A stretch of 64,000 nucleotides of DNA from Paenibacillus bouchesdurhonensis (GTDB taxonomy: Bacteria > Bacillota > Bacilli > Paenibacillales > Paenibacillaceae): NCBI RefSeq assembly GCF_900155685.1, contig NZ_LT732547.1:641648-705647 (forward strand), read 5' to 3'. The position numbers were made by a program, and so were the translations under genes. This document shows positions 44,592 through 53,561 of the stretch, one piece after another. Each line of letters begins with the position of its first letter. The first letter of the stretch is position 1. The notes beneath the pieces are model-generated. The model was not told the origin of the DNA. It worked only from the letters and a program-made list of their open reading frames with translations, and did no database searches.

Positions 44592-44665
44592 GCTAAGCAG
44601 AAGCTTTACGGGAATAAACGTAGATTACAGAGAGTCTAAAGTGTGTATGGGGAGAGTGAGTGGTA

Positions 44666-45691
44666 ATGAAGAAGGTGTTGAAGCAAGGGTTAGTCGTTAG
44701 TCTCGTATTAGCTGTATCCATGGTGGCAGCAGCCTGCGGAAACTCCGGAAATGGCAATGAGATTAACCTCATGAACGTATCCTACGATCCGACCCGTGAA
44801 TTGTATACCGAATTTAACAAAGCCTTCGCTGCTCATTGGGAGCAGGAGAAAGGGCAGAAGATATCCGTCAAGCAGTCTCATGGCGGTTCGGGCAAGCAGG
44901 GCCGTGCTGTCATCGACGGGCTAGACGCAGATGTCGTTACGTTGGCCCTTGGCTATGATATCGATGCGATTCAGCAGGCTGGGCTTATTAATGAAGGCTG
45001 GCAGCAGAAGTACGATCATAACAGCTCGCCATACACCTCAACGATCGTGTTCCTTGTTCGTAAGGGAAATCCTAAAGGAATCAAGGACTGGGATGATCTG
45101 GTCAAGGAGGGGATCGAGGTCATCACGCCGAACCCGCAAACGTCCGGCGGAGCACGGTGGAATTATCTTGCGGCATGGGGATATGCGCTGCACCAGAACA
45201 ATAACGATGAGGCGAAGGCGCAAGAGTTCGTTAAGGAGCTGTATCAGCATGTTCCGGTATTGGACAGCGGTGCCCGCGGGGCAACCACGACATTCGTGGA
45301 ACGCGGACTCGGAGATGTGCTGCTCGCTTGGGAGAACGAAGCTTGGCTGTCGGTGGAAGAGCTTGGGCCCGATAAATTCGATATCGTCTACCCATCGGAA
45401 AGTATTTTAGCTGAACCGCCTGTAGCCGTTGTAGATAAAAATGTGGATAGAAAAGGAACGCGCGAAATAGCTGAGGCATATTTAGAGTATTTGTACTCGG
45501 AGGAAGGGCAGGCGATTGCGGCAGAAAATTATTACCGTCCTGTTTTGGACAGTGTGAAGAGCAAATATAAAGATGCTTTTCCGGAAATAAAGCTGTTTAC
45601 TATTGACGAAGAATTTGGCGGATGGGCAGCAGCCCAAGAGAAGCATTTTAGCGACGGCGGCATATTCACGCAAATTTATGCGCCTAAATAA
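44666..45691 (+). CDS. sbp: Sulfate ABC transporter, substrate-binding lipoprotein
   Basis: Extracytoplasmic sulfate-binding protein of about 341 aa. The lipoprotein signal ends in VAAACGNSG. Sulfate-binding family motifs are clear: [18 protein letters not shown] at about 37-54, [20 protein letters not shown] at about 72-91, and the [19 protein letters not shown] region at about 155-175. The ATG at 44666 follows GGGGAGAGTGAG. First gene of an operon with two permease genes, behind the structured leader at 44511. No CysA ATPase gene is in the cluster. Confidence 0.92.
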   Translation: MKKVLKQGLVVSLVLAVSMVAAACGNSGNGNEINLMNVSYDPTRELYTEFNKAFAAHWEQEKGQKISVKQSHGGSGKQGRAVIDGLDADVVTLALGYDIDAIQQAGLINEGWQQKYDHNSSPYTSTIVFLVRKGNPKGIKDWDDLVKEGIEVITPNPQTSGGARWNYLAAWGYALHQNNNDEAKAQEFVKELYQHVPVLDSGARGATTTFVERGLGDVLLAWENEAWLSVEELGPDKFDIVYPSESILAEPPVAVVDKNVDRKGTREIAEAYLEYLYSEEGQAIAAENYYRPVLDSVKSKYKDAFPEIKLFTIDEEFGGWAAAQEKHFSDGGIFTQIYAPK

Positions 45692-45760
45692 CCGACCGAA
45701 CAAACGGAGGGGCATTCCTGCGCAAACGTAAGGGATGCACAATGGAAAGGATGAACGTTC

Positions 45761-46591
45761 ATGCACAGTAGCACTTCAAAGCGTGGAGTGCTTCCCGGCT
45801 TCGGGATCACGATGGGTTACAGCGTACTATATATTAGTTTGGTCGTATTAATTCCGTTATCTGCGCTGCTGCTGAATTCTACGGGGCTGACCTGGGAGAA
45901 GTTCTGGGATGTTGCGACAGATTCACGTGTCCTTGCTTCATATAAAGTCAGCTTCCTGACCGCTGCGGCGGCGGGGCTGATTGATACCGTACTCGGTTTG
46001 CTGATCGCGTGGGTACTCGTTCGATATGAATTCCCCGGCAAAAGCATCTTCGATGCGATGATCGATCTTCCCTTTGCCCTGCCTACCGCGGTAGCCGGGG
46101 TGTCGCTGACGGCGATCTATTCGGCGAATGGCTGGATCGGTTCCTTATTCGAACCGTTGGGGATAAAAATCGCCTTCACACCGATCGGCATCACGCTGGC
46201 GCTGATGTTCATAGGCATTCCCTTCGTCGTTAGAACGGTTCAGCCAGTGCTTCAGGAACTGGATGCCGAGGTGGAGGAAGCCGCGGCAACGCTGGGCGCA
46301 AGCCGCTTCCGCACGTTCCGTTCCGTGGTGTTGCCGGAGCTGCTTCCGCCGCTGTTGACGGGCTTTGCCCTGGCATTTGCGCGTGGGATTGGCGAGTATG
46401 GCTCCGTAGTTTTCATTTCCGGGAATATGCCGATGAAGACGGAAATCGCTCCCTTGCTCATCATGTCGAAGCTGGAGCAGTTTGATTACGCCGGCGCTAC
46501 GGCTGTGGCCTTGATGCTGTTGATCATTTCATTTGTACTACTGCTGCTTATTAACTCCTTACAGCGGAGAGTGCGCAAGACAGCGAGATAG
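45761..46591 (+). CDS. cysT: Sulfate ABC transporter permease CysT
   Basis: Permease of 276 aa with six hydrophobic segments and an EAA loop at about 165-185 ([20 protein letters not shown]). [20 protein letters not shown] is the diagnostic patch of CysT/CysU proteins at about 108-127. It follows the binding protein gene by 69 bp and would form a heterodimer with CysW. The EAA loop needs a CysA-type ATPase from elsewhere in the genome. Confidence 0.93.
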   Translation: MHSSTSKRGVLPGFGITMGYSVLYISLVVLIPLSALLLNSTGLTWEKFWDVATDSRVLASYKVSFLTAAAAGLIDTVLGLLIAWVLVRYEFPGKSIFDAMIDLPFALPTAVAGVSLTAIYSANGWIGSLFEPLGIKIAFTPIGITLALMFIGIPFVVRTVQPVLQELDAEVEEAAATLGASRFRTFRSVVLPELLPPLLTGFALAFARGIGEYGSVVFISGNMPMKTEIAPLLIMSKLEQFDYAGATAVALMLLIISFVLLLLINSLQRRVRKTAR

Positions 46592-46724
46592 TATCGCTTA
46601 ATATATGGGCGCCAATGCCTCAAAGCTGTTGGCGGCAAGCACGAGTCGGATGAAGAGACAAGCAATTGCATGGAGAACTAGAACACGAGAATCTAGCATC
46701 CAGAATTCAGGGAGGGATCAGGAA

Positions 46725-47585
46725 ATGGCTGGCTCTGTACCGCTATCCACAAAGAAGCCATCCACGGTCAGACAGCGCAAATTGAATGAGTCAAGCGCTA
46801 TGAAATGGATTCTGATCGGAGCAGCAGTGCTGGTGCTGCTGTGGCTCATTGTTTTACCGTTAGTTGTCGTACTGTCCGAAGCTCTGAAGAAGGGCTGGGG
46901 AGTATACATTGAGGCGATCCGCGACCCGGATGCTTTGTCGGCTTTGAAGCTGACGCTTCTTGTTGCCGTCATTACCGTACCGCTGAATACGATATTCGGC
47001 GTAGCTGCTGCATGGGCGGTGACGAAATTTAAATTCCGCGGAAAGCAGCTGCTTATAACTCTGATTGACTTGCCGTTTGCCGTATCTCCGGTAATCGGAG
47101 GATTAATCTATGTTCTTGTTTATGGTGCGAACGGCTGGTTCGGCCCGTGGCTGCAGGAGCATGACCTAAAGGTTATTTTCGCTCTGCCAGGGATCATTCT
47201 GGCGACCTTGTTCGTTACTTTCCCATTCGTCGCCCGCGAACTCATTCCGCTTATGGAGGATCAAGGGCAGCAGGAGGAAGAGGCGGCAGTCATGCTGGGA
47301 GCGCGCGGTTTTAAAGTCTTCTGGAAGGTGACGCTGCCGAACATTAAATGGGGACTCTTGTACGGCATTATCCTGTGTAATGCAAGGGCGATGGGGGAAT
47401 TCGGCGCCGTGTCTGTGGTCTCCGGACATATTCGGGGAGAGACCAATACGCTTCCTCTGCACGTTGAAATATTGTATAACGAGTACCAGTTCTCGGCGTC
47501 ATTTGCCGTTGCTTCTTTATTGCTGTTGTTGGCGCTCGTCACCCTGGTATTCAAAAGCTGGTTTACACGCAAAAGTCAGCATTGA
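46725..47585 (+). CDS. cysW: Sulfate ABC transporter permease CysW
   Basis: Permease of 286 aa. The first 25 residues form a charged cytoplasmic tail, followed by six membrane segments. Family patches are [20 protein letters not shown] at about 124-143 and the EAA loop [20 protein letters not shown] at about 184-203. I chose the ATG at 46725, preceded by AGGGAGGGATCAGGAA; the frame could open as early as 46605 with an unlikely basic leader. Partner of CysT; yezD follows 60 bp later. Confidence 0.93.
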   Translation: MAGSVPLSTKKPSTVRQRKLNESSAMKWILIGAAVLVLLWLIVLPLVVVLSEALKKGWGVYIEAIRDPDALSALKLTLLVAVITVPLNTIFGVAAAWAVTKFKFRGKQLLITLIDLPFAVSPVIGGLIYVLVYGANGWFGPWLQEHDLKVIFALPGIILATLFVTFPFVARELIPLMEDQGQQEEEAAVMLGARGFKVFWKVTLPNIKWGLLYGIILCNARAMGEFGAVSVVSGHIRGETNTLPLHVEILYNEYQFSASFAVASLLLLLALVTLVFKSWFTRKSQH

Positions 47586-47644
47586 TAGTTCATGAAATAA
47601 GTATGGACACAGGCTGAATTGCCGAGGAGAGGGAGGCGGTAAGT

Positions 47645-47869
47645 ATGGCTAAACCATTAAAGGTTGACGATGTATGGCTAGATCGGATTGCGGGGCTGTT
47701 AAACGAGATGGAATTCGGATCGCTCAACATTGTCGTCCACGAAGGGCAAATCGTCCAAGTGGAGCGTACAGAGCGGAAGCGGTACGAAATAGGAGCTTCC
47801 AGTTCTACCAAGTCCTCCGGGAACCAGCGCAATGCGGCGAGATCTCTGCGCCAGTCTGGAAGTAGATAG
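47645..47869 (+). CDS. YezD-family (DUF2292) small protein
   Basis: Small 74-aa protein whose first 50 residues match the DUF2292/YezD family (IAGLLNEMEFGSLNIVVHEG, then IVQVERTERKRYE). The tail is basic and low in complexity. In Bacillales yezD-like genes sit beside sulfur assimilation genes, as here behind cysW; function is unknown. GGAGAGGGAGG lies upstream of the ATG. Last gene of the sulfate operon. Confidence 0.85.
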   Translation: MAKPLKVDDVWLDRIAGLLNEMEFGSLNIVVHEGQIVQVERTERKRYEIGASSSTKSSGNQRNAARSLRQSGSR

Positions 47870-47911
47870 AGAAGACAAAGAATAGATTCATGTGGATATG
47901 AAAAGGAAAAC

Positions 47912-47985
47912 AACCCCGAATCCGGTGGCTCGAAAGGTCGGTAGAGACCTGCGAGATGACACAGATATCGGGGTTATTTATGCTT
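47912..47985. terminator. Branched bidirectional terminator between yezD and the converging gene
   Basis: AACCCCGA (47912-47919) pairs with TCGGGGTT (47968-47975). The long loop holds a second hairpin, CTCG..GGTC/GACC..CGAG. A T-rich tail follows on both strands (TATTTA on plus, GTTTTCCTTTT on minus). Confidence 0.65.
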
Positions 47986-48015
47986 GAATACGTAGATGAA
48001 ATACAATTAAAGCGA

Positions 48016-48984
48016 TTAAGACTCTTTGGATTCCAATGCCGAATCCGTATCCAGCTCAGGTGAGCCCGCCAGCTGGGCCTCCAACGCGGACAGCTCATTT
48101 TCTTCGAAGTAATGACCTACGAAGGGGCGAGCTTTACGCGGCTTGTTACGGCTGAAGCGAAAGCCTGCTATAAAAAGCAGCAGCTGCAGCGTAAATATAT
48201 ACGGTGCCCATGGTAAGCCTACCATATGGAGCAAAGCAGTTAGGGCAATCACAACGGCCAGCCAGCGCTGCAGCAAAGAACTGGACGATTCTCTCCTCCA
48301 GCCCCTGAGAAATGGATACAGTATTAGCAGTGAGAATAGGCAGGAGAGAAAGCGAGTCCAAATATATAACGCGACCCACCACTCGCCTAACGCGTTCCAG
48401 CCTTCATCCCCGATATAGCCGAGCTGATCCAAGGAGCCTAGGAGCCAAATAACCAGCGTAAATATACTAATCGTAAATATAAACGGGAGCGCATGATGGA
48501 ACTGCTGCCACAAAGACCAGCCCCAACCGGGCTTCTCTATGCGGCGCAGCAGCACGCTGCGCTCTTCTACCAATCGTTCTGTCTCGCGTTCGATTGTTCT
48601 CAACAGCAGCGTAAGGCGCATTATGTCCCCTTCATCCATCGTGTACGCCGTAATCTGTGCCAGCAAATCCTCTGTAGCATACGGTGCGGCCTTACAGGCC
48701 AGCAATTTATCGATCAACTGCGCATGCTCGGCAGATGACGGCTTATTCTGACGGCCGATTTCCCGAAGCAGCGCTCCCGTGGCTGCGGCATACAGCTCCA
48801 AGCTGCGATGCAGACGGTCAAGCCGCATGTTGATCTTGTATGTCGTCCTACGCTTGGAGGCGCCATATTGCCAAACGAACAGTATAAACGCTGGCGCTAA
48901 AATGACCGCTACAGGACTATACAGAAAAGGCCACGCTAACCAATCCGAAAGTGACACCCGAACCACCCTTTCGATCTTCCTCAT
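48016..48984 (-). CDS. Membrane protein of unknown function
   Basis: Protein of about 322 aa. One N-terminal membrane segment (about 15-38) is followed by a cytoplasmic helical region of about 130 residues, rich in Arg/Glu/Leu (EEDL-type coiled coil around ERETERLVEERSVLLRRIEK). Four C-terminal membrane segments (about 165-285) and an acidic tail end it. No family recognised. It stands alone and is divergent from the DUF421 gene. The ATG at 48984 is my choice; the frame could start eleven codons earlier. Confidence 0.7.
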   Translation of the reverse strand: MRKIERVVRVSLSDWLAWPFLYSPVAVILAPAFILFVWQYGASKRRTTYKINMRLDRLHRSLELYAAATGALLREIGRQNKPSSAEHAQLIDKLLACKAAPYATEDLLAQITAYTMDEGDIMRLTLLLRTIERETERLVEERSVLLRRIEKPGWGWSLWQQFHHALPFIFTISIFTLVIWLLGSLDQLGYIGDEGWNALGEWWVALYIWTRFLSCLFSLLILYPFLRGWRRESSSSLLQRWLAVVIALTALLHMVGLPWAPYIFTLQLLLFIAGFRFSRNKPRKARPFVGHYFEENELSALEAQLAGSPELDTDSALESKES

Positions 48985-49117
48985 TCCACTATTGCATACG
49001 TTAGGTACGTTTTTCAAGCGGCAGAATTGGAAAAAAACGGCGCGCCCGCATTTTACATGTCAACTCCTGCTTAAAGCGGGTATATAGTAAGCACTATCGT
49101 ATTTGGGGGGGCTTAGA

Positions 49118-49819
49118 GTGGAATTCGGAAAAATCGCGCTAAAAATCGTTATCGGCTTTATTGGTTTATGGGTGCTGACCCGTATGCTGGGGAAGAAGGA
49201 AATATCTCAGCTTACGCCGTTTGATTTCGTATCCTCCGTCATGCTGAGCGACATTGTCGGGGAGACGGTATATGCCGAAGACATTGAATATTCACAATTG
49301 ATTTTTGCCCTGTTTTTATGGGGGGCATTGTCCTTCATATTTGAAAAGGTGTCGCAAAAGGTGAAGCGTGTACGCGGCCTACTGGACGGCAAACCCTCAC
49401 TTATTATTAGCAACGGCGAAGTAGATTTGGAGCATATGCGTAAAAATGGACTGGACTTTGACCAACTGCGGATGCTGCTCAGACAGCATGAAGTCTTCTT
49501 CATAAGCGAAGTAGCTTATGCTATATTTGAACCTAATGGAACGCTTAGCGTGATGAAGAAGCCGGAGGAGGAAGCGATCAAGCGTAAGGATCTTGGACTG
49601 GAAGTCTTTAATAAAGAGGCGCATTTATCCTACTGCTTGGTGGAGAACGGCGTGGTCGACCAGACCAGTCTGCGCATGATCGATAAGAATGAGGCGTGGC
49701 TTCATCAATTGCTGAAGAAGTGTGGCTATGACCGGCTTAAGGACGTGGTCTACGCCGAGTGGAAGGAAGACGAGGAGCTTTACGTAGTCCCGCAGCAGAG
49801 GAACAGAAGGGAGAAATAG
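49118..49819 (+). CDS. DUF421 (YetF-type) membrane protein
   Basis: Protein of about 233 aa with three N-terminal membrane segments (about 5-80) and a C-terminal cytoplasmic domain of two repeated alpha/beta units. Family motifs are GLWVLTRMLGKKEISQLTPF at about 14-33 and KPSLIISNGEVDLEHMRKNG at about 90-109. This is the DUF421/YetF family; several Bacillus members affect spore germination or membrane properties, but function is uncertain. GTG start with GGGGGGG upstream. The following GNAT gene begins two bases after the stop. Confidence 0.88.
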   Translation: MEFGKIALKIVIGFIGLWVLTRMLGKKEISQLTPFDFVSSVMLSDIVGETVYAEDIEYSQLIFALFLWGALSFIFEKVSQKVKRVRGLLDGKPSLIISNGEVDLEHMRKNGLDFDQLRMLLRQHEVFFISEVAYAIFEPNGTLSVMKKPEEEAIKRKDLGLEVFNKEAHLSYCLVENGVVDQTSLRMIDKNEAWLHQLLKKCGYDRLKDVVYAEWKEDEELYVVPQQRNRREK

Positions 49820-49820
49820 T

Positions 49821-50321
49821 GTGGAACGGGAACAAATTCGTATTGTGAGAGAGGCTCCGGATGCCGAAAATTATGCCGCGCTGAGAAAGCAAGCGGGTTT
49901 GAGCCCGAGAAGCCAGCAGGGGATAAGGATCGGATTAAGCAACTCTCTTTTTGCGGTGTCTTTATATGCTGGAAATTCCGGAAATGTTGGAAAAGAAGGA
50001 AATGTTGGACATGCAGGACATGTTGGACACCCTGGACATGCTGAAAGTGCCGGGGAGGAGCTTGTCGGAATGGGGAGGGTAATCGGCGACGGGGGCTGCT
50101 TCCTGCAAATTGTGGATATCGCCGTACGGCCAGATTATCAGGGACAAGGGCTTGGAAAGCTCATTATGGAGGAGCTTATGAATTACTTGAGAAACGAGAC
50201 GCCGGACGGGGCTTATATAAGTCTCATCGCCGATCAGCCAGCTGACAAATTGTATTTGAAATATGGCTTTCGGTATACGGCGCCGGAATCCCTTGGCATG
50301 TATCTAAGAATTACGAAATAG
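49821..50321 (+). CDS. GNAT acetyltransferase with an internal Gly/His/Val repeat
   Basis: Acetyl-CoA dependent N-acetyltransferase of 166 aa. The acetyl-CoA loop is DYQGQGLGKLIMEELMNYL at about 111-129, preceded by QIVDIAVRP and followed by YLKYGFRYTAPES. Between strands 2 and 3 (about 50-75) lies an unusual insert of short repeats, GNVGKEGNVGHAGHVGHPGH, coded by about seven degenerate 9-bp units. Substrate unknown. Starts at a GTG two bases after the DUF421 stop, with AAGGGAG upstream. Confidence 0.87.
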   Translation: MEREQIRIVREAPDAENYAALRKQAGLSPRSQQGIRIGLSNSLFAVSLYAGNSGNVGKEGNVGHAGHVGHPGHAESAGEELVGMGRVIGDGGCFLQIVDIAVRPDYQGQGLGKLIMEELMNYLRNETPDGAYISLIADQPADKLYLKYGFRYTAPESLGMYLRITK

Positions 50322-50375
50322 AGTAAGAATTGCTGCTGGATGATCCACTGAAATGATTACAAAGGAGATGTCTTT

Positions 50376-51209
50376 TTGACTGCCATTGTTATTGAAATTT
50401 TTTTAATCGCCATTCTGGCCGGAATCGTTGGTTCCATTCTTGGTCTGGGTGGCGGAATCGTCGTTACTCCGGCACTGACACTGCTATTTGGGGTAGACAT
50501 TAATCATGCGATCGGGGCGAGTCTGATTTCGGTTATCGCGACCTCCAGTGGTTCGGCCGTCGCCTACATAAGGGATCGGATCACCAATGTGAGGGTAGGC
50601 ATGTTCCTAGAAATTGCCACGACGGTCGGGGCGATTACGGGGGCTTTCCTCGCGGCGTTGATCGCGCCAAACTTTTTATATTTCATCTTTGCTCTGCTGC
50701 TGCTTTATTCGGCTTATGCGATGGTGAAGAAGGGCAAGGAGGAAATACCCGTTAACGTTCCGCAGCATCCGGTAGCCGAGAAGCTGGGGCTAAGCGGGGA
50801 ATATTATGATAAAGCCCTGGGTCAAAAAATTACTTACAACGTAGATCGGGTTTACGAGGGATTTGGCGTCATGTACGGGGCTGGTGTAGTTTCCGGATTG
50901 CTGGGAATCGGCAGCGGCAGCTTCAAGGTTATGGCCATGGACGTCTTTATGAAGATGCCGCTTAAAGTATCGACAGCGACTAGCAACTTTATGATGGGCG
51001 TCACCGCTGCTGCCAGTGCCGGAATTTACTTTTTACGCGGCGACATTATTCCCGTAATATCAGCGCCGGTAGCTCTTGGTGTTTTGATTGGGGCAACGAT
51101 CGGGGCGAGAATTATGCAGCGGTTAAAGAGCAAAACAATCCGCAAGCTGTTCATTCCTATCATGATCTATATCGCCTTCCAAATGATCTATCAAGGATGG
51201 GGGAGTTAA
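50376..51209 (+). CDS. Sulfite exporter TauE/SafE family transporter
   Basis: Membrane protein of 277 aa with about eight hydrophobic segments in two repeats. TauE/SafE repeats are visible as GSILGLGGGIVVTPALTLLF at about 20-39 and GVVSGLLGIGSGSFKVMAMD at about 170-189. It probably exports sulfite, sulfonates or related anions. The start is TTG with AAAGGAG eight bases upstream. A DUF1634 gene follows 3 bp downstream, the usual companion of this branch. Confidence 0.9.
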   Translation: MTAIVIEIFLIAILAGIVGSILGLGGGIVVTPALTLLFGVDINHAIGASLISVIATSSGSAVAYIRDRITNVRVGMFLEIATTVGAITGAFLAALIAPNFLYFIFALLLLYSAYAMVKKGKEEIPVNVPQHPVAEKLGLSGEYYDKALGQKITYNVDRVYEGFGVMYGAGVVSGLLGIGSGSFKVMAMDVFMKMPLKVSTATSNFMMGVTAAASAGIYFLRGDIIPVISAPVALGVLIGATIGARIMQRLKSKTIRKLFIPIMIYIAFQMIYQGWGS

Positions 51210-51212
51210 CCT

Positions 51213-51599
51213 ATGTCGGAGCAGCAACAGCAAGCTAAAAGTCAGGAGCGCGCAGCCGAAGTCGAAATCGCCGTCAGCAAAATGCTGCGGATCGGTGTTG
51301 TGCTGGCCGGCCTAGTCATCGTTGTCGGTCTGGTTCTGTTTCTCGTCACGGGGGACAGCGGCTATCCGGGGGATACCTACCCAACGAACCTGCCGGACAT
51401 CGTCCAGGGCATGCTCCAATTGAAGTCCGTGGCTATTATCGAGGTCGGTTTAATCCTGCTCATTCTAACCCCGGTATTTCGCGTATTCGTCTCAATGCTC
51501 GCCTTCATCCATGAGAAGGATTACCGATTTGTGCTTATATCAATTTTCGTCCTGGTTATTTTGGTTATCAGCTTTGTGTTAGGCAAGGTTGGGGCATAA
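51213..51599 (+). CDS. DUF1634 membrane protein
   Basis: Membrane protein of 128 aa with three hydrophobic segments (about 28-48, 70-95, 104-125). It contains the DUF1634 core AVSKMLRIGVVLAGLVIVVG at about 20-39. DUF1634 genes almost always adjoin TauE/SafE genes, as here, so it is probably an accessory subunit. It starts three bases after the TauE stop (GGGGGAG upstream). No terminator is evident; a purine-rich stretch and an insertion sequence follow. Confidence 0.88.
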   Translation: MSEQQQQAKSQERAAEVEIAVSKMLRIGVVLAGLVIVVGLVLFLVTGDSGYPGDTYPTNLPDIVQGMLQLKSVAIIEVGLILLILTPVFRVFVSMLAFIHEKDYRFVLISIFVLVILVISFVLGKVGA

Positions 51600-51639
51600 G
51601 CTAGCTTTAACCATAGCTTGGATGTATAAATGGAACTTT

Positions 51640-51815
51640 AGATAAAGCAGGAGCATAACCGGAATCAGAAGCAGTAGTACAGGTAGAAGTAAAAGTAGAG
51701 GTAGAGGTCAAGCCAAAAGCAAAACTGGAAGTAGAAGCAGAAGCGGGATCAAAGCCAAGAGCACAGGCGGCAGAAAAAGTAGTAGATGTAGAAAGCTGAA
51801 GCGCGACAAGATTAA
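51640..51815 (+). repeat. Purine-rich low-complexity stretch
   Basis: The plus strand is almost all A and G in short GTAGAAGTAAAA-like units. One frame reads as Val/Glu/Lys repeats (VEVKVEVEVKPKAKLEVEAE) and stops at TGA near 51800. It has no start codon, as a TAA lies four codons earlier. It may be a decayed gene tail or simple-sequence DNA. Confidence 0.5.
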
Positions 51816-51913
51816 GAGCGCAAGCACTTGCCCCCATCCGTTTCAATAGTTCAGTTTGTATAAATGGATTTATGGACTTCTGTCAAGAAAGTGGACACCT
51901 ATTAAGTGAAAGT

Positions 51914-52786
51914 TTATGCCGTCTTCTTCTTGAATTGCGCAGCAAATTGAACCGGCGACACATAGCCGATTGAACTGTGGATTCGTTTGCGGTTGTAGAA
52001 AAATTCAATGTACCTGTAAATGGTCTCGTAAGCCTGTTGTTTGGTCTTGAACTTCGTTCTGTAGATGAGTTCTTTTTTCAAGATGCTGTGAAATGACTCG
52101 ATACAAGCGTTATCGTAGCAATTCCCTTTACGACTCATGCTAACCTTCATGGAATACGATTCCAGCTTGTCACGGTACTCCTTCGATGCGTACTGTGAAC
52201 CGCGATCGGAATGGTGAAGCAATCCCTTACCTGGTTTTTTCGCATCATATGCGGCCTCTAGAGCATCTAAGACAAGTTCTGTTGTCATCCGGCCGTAAAG
52301 CCGCCAACCCACGATCTCGCGTGTGCACAGATCCATCAGACTAGCCAAGTACAGCCGTCCTTCTCGGCAGGGGATGTAGGTAATATCTGCAACCCACACT
52401 TTGTTCGGTTCAGATACGGCAAAGTTCTGGTTCAACTCATTGGGAGCAATGGGTGAGTCATGATTGGAATCGGTCGTCTGCACCTTAAATTTACGGGAGA
52501 CACAAGAACGCAACCCCAGTTCTTTCATGTAGATGCTAACTGTGCGCTCCGCGACCTGGATACGCTCTTTCCACAGCATTCGGGTAATCTTAGGACTGCC
52601 GTAGCGTTCCCCGGAGTCATGAAAATGATACTTGACTCTCTCCAGAACCTTCGCCTTTCGAAGTTTCTGCTCGCTAGGCAATGCCTTTTGCCACTTGTAG
52701 AAGCCACTCCGAGACACTTGTAAAACCTTGCACATCTTCTCCACCGAAAACTCGGAGCGATGTTCTTCAATGAATTGGAATCTCAA
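51914..52786 (-). CDS. IS3-family transposase OrfB (integrase domain)
   Basis: The catalytic part of the transposase, 290 aa. HTH_21 region at about 40-100, then the DDE integrase core: WVADITYIP (first Asp, about 130), LLHHSDRGSQYAS (second Asp, about 190) and NACIESFHSILKKE (Glu, about 226). It is in the -1 frame relative to orfA, and a fused OrfAB is the expected active product. It differs from copy 2 only at single residues near the C-terminus (GYVSP, KKKTA). Confidence 0.95.
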   Translation of the reverse strand: MRFQFIEEHRSEFSVEKMCKVLQVSRSGFYKWQKALPSEQKLRKAKVLERVKYHFHDSGERYGSPKITRMLWKERIQVAERTVSIYMKELGLRSCVSRKFKVQTTDSNHDSPIAPNELNQNFAVSEPNKVWVADITYIPCREGRLYLASLMDLCTREIVGWRLYGRMTTELVLDALEAAYDAKKPGKGLLHHSDRGSQYASKEYRDKLESYSMKVSMSRKGNCYDNACIESFHSILKKELIYRTKFKTKQQAYETIYRYIEFFYNRKRIHSSIGYVSPVQFAAQFKKKTA

Positions 52787-53097
52787 TTCCTTTCTTTGCT
52801 GAAGATGTGCAGCGCCTTTTTTAATATAGCGAGTTCTTCCTGGAGATCTTGATTTTCCCGCTCCTTCTCTTGATTCTCTAGTTCCTTTTTACGCAGTTGT
52901 TGTTCGAGTTGACGCACTCTCTCCGGTGTGACTAAAGATTCCAGCTGGATTTCATCGCGGTAAAGTGCTTTCCAGTTGTGCAACACACCGGCAGATATAC
53001 CGAGTTCTTCGGCCAACTGCGGCATGGACTTACTTTGCTCTAAAATATACTTCACTGTCTGCTTCTTAAACTCTTCACTGTAACTATTACGTTCCAT
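52783..53097 (-). CDS. IS3-family transposase OrfA (DNA-binding)
   Basis: A 104-aa helix-turn-helix protein (SMPQLAEELGISAGVLHNWK at about 25-44) followed by a leucine-zipper-like coiled coil (about 60-95). The codons TTA AAA AAG near its end contain the heptamer A AAA AAG (complement of 52816-52822), the classical -1 slippery site. Slipping there joins it to OrfB. AGGGAGAGATGTCC precedes the ATG. Confidence 0.94.
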   Translation of the reverse strand: MERNSYSEEFKKQTVKYILEQSKSMPQLAEELGISAGVLHNWKALYRDEIQLESLVTPERVRQLEQQLRKKELENQEKERENQDLQEELAILKKALHIFSKERN

Positions 53098-53561
53098 CCG
53101 GACATCTCTCCCTTAAGAATTATTATCTAGGTTCACTTAAGGACTGTCCACTTTTTATTCTAGTTGCATTATAGTAGTTAGTTTCTATGGTAGGGAATGA
53201 AGTGTGGATTTAAATGGATTTCACGTCATTAGAATACAGGGAATGGCCGATCCCGGACTGGATTCCTGATTTAGGTACATAAAATCCATCTAATTCTCTG
53301 TAATTTTCGGTAAGAGTATTATTAGATACATGAATTCCATGTAGTGTGCGAAAAGGGCTTTGTTGTTGCAAAAATAGAACCGAGTGTACTTGGCGGACGG
53401 CTGCGATTTTTTCGCACCGTGCACAGCTCCTGGCGCGCGGTGTTTCGCTGTATAACGGCGGATGGTCGACCTCGTTTTATAGCGGTGACGTTTGATCTCC
53501 TGCTGTTTGTGATAATTATAATAAAAGCACAATCAAATTCAGAAGAGAGAAGGCGTTCGGA

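Larger units (their letters stand above)
51873..53168 (-). mobile_element. IS3-family insertion sequence, copy 1 (1296 bp)
   Basis: The element runs from TGGACTTCTG to CTAGTTGCA. Its ends are imperfect inverted repeats of about 39 bp sharing AAGTGGAC and TTAAGTGAA blocks and starting TG/CA. A 3-bp target duplication, TTA, flanks it (51870-51872 and 53169-53171). It carries orfA and orfB with a -1 frameshift site. A second copy of the same length is at 56998-58293. Both look intact. Confidence 0.95.
51859..53340 (-). repeat. Dispersed repeat, copy B, split by an insertion sequence
   Basis: The sequence 51859-51872 joined to 53172-53340 (about 183 bp, one TTA of the target duplication removed) aligns as reverse complement with copy A at 8228-8408. 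Matching ends are TAAATGGATTTATAGT and ATACATGAATTCCAT. The IS at 51873-53168 sits 14 bp inside it. The remainder up to the gene at 53562 shows no reading frame. Confidence 0.75.

Noticed and set aside
51607..51846. Minus-strand Ser/Thr-rich 79-codon frame
   Set aside because: It is the complement of the purine-rich simple-sequence stretch; composition reflects the repeat, not a protein.
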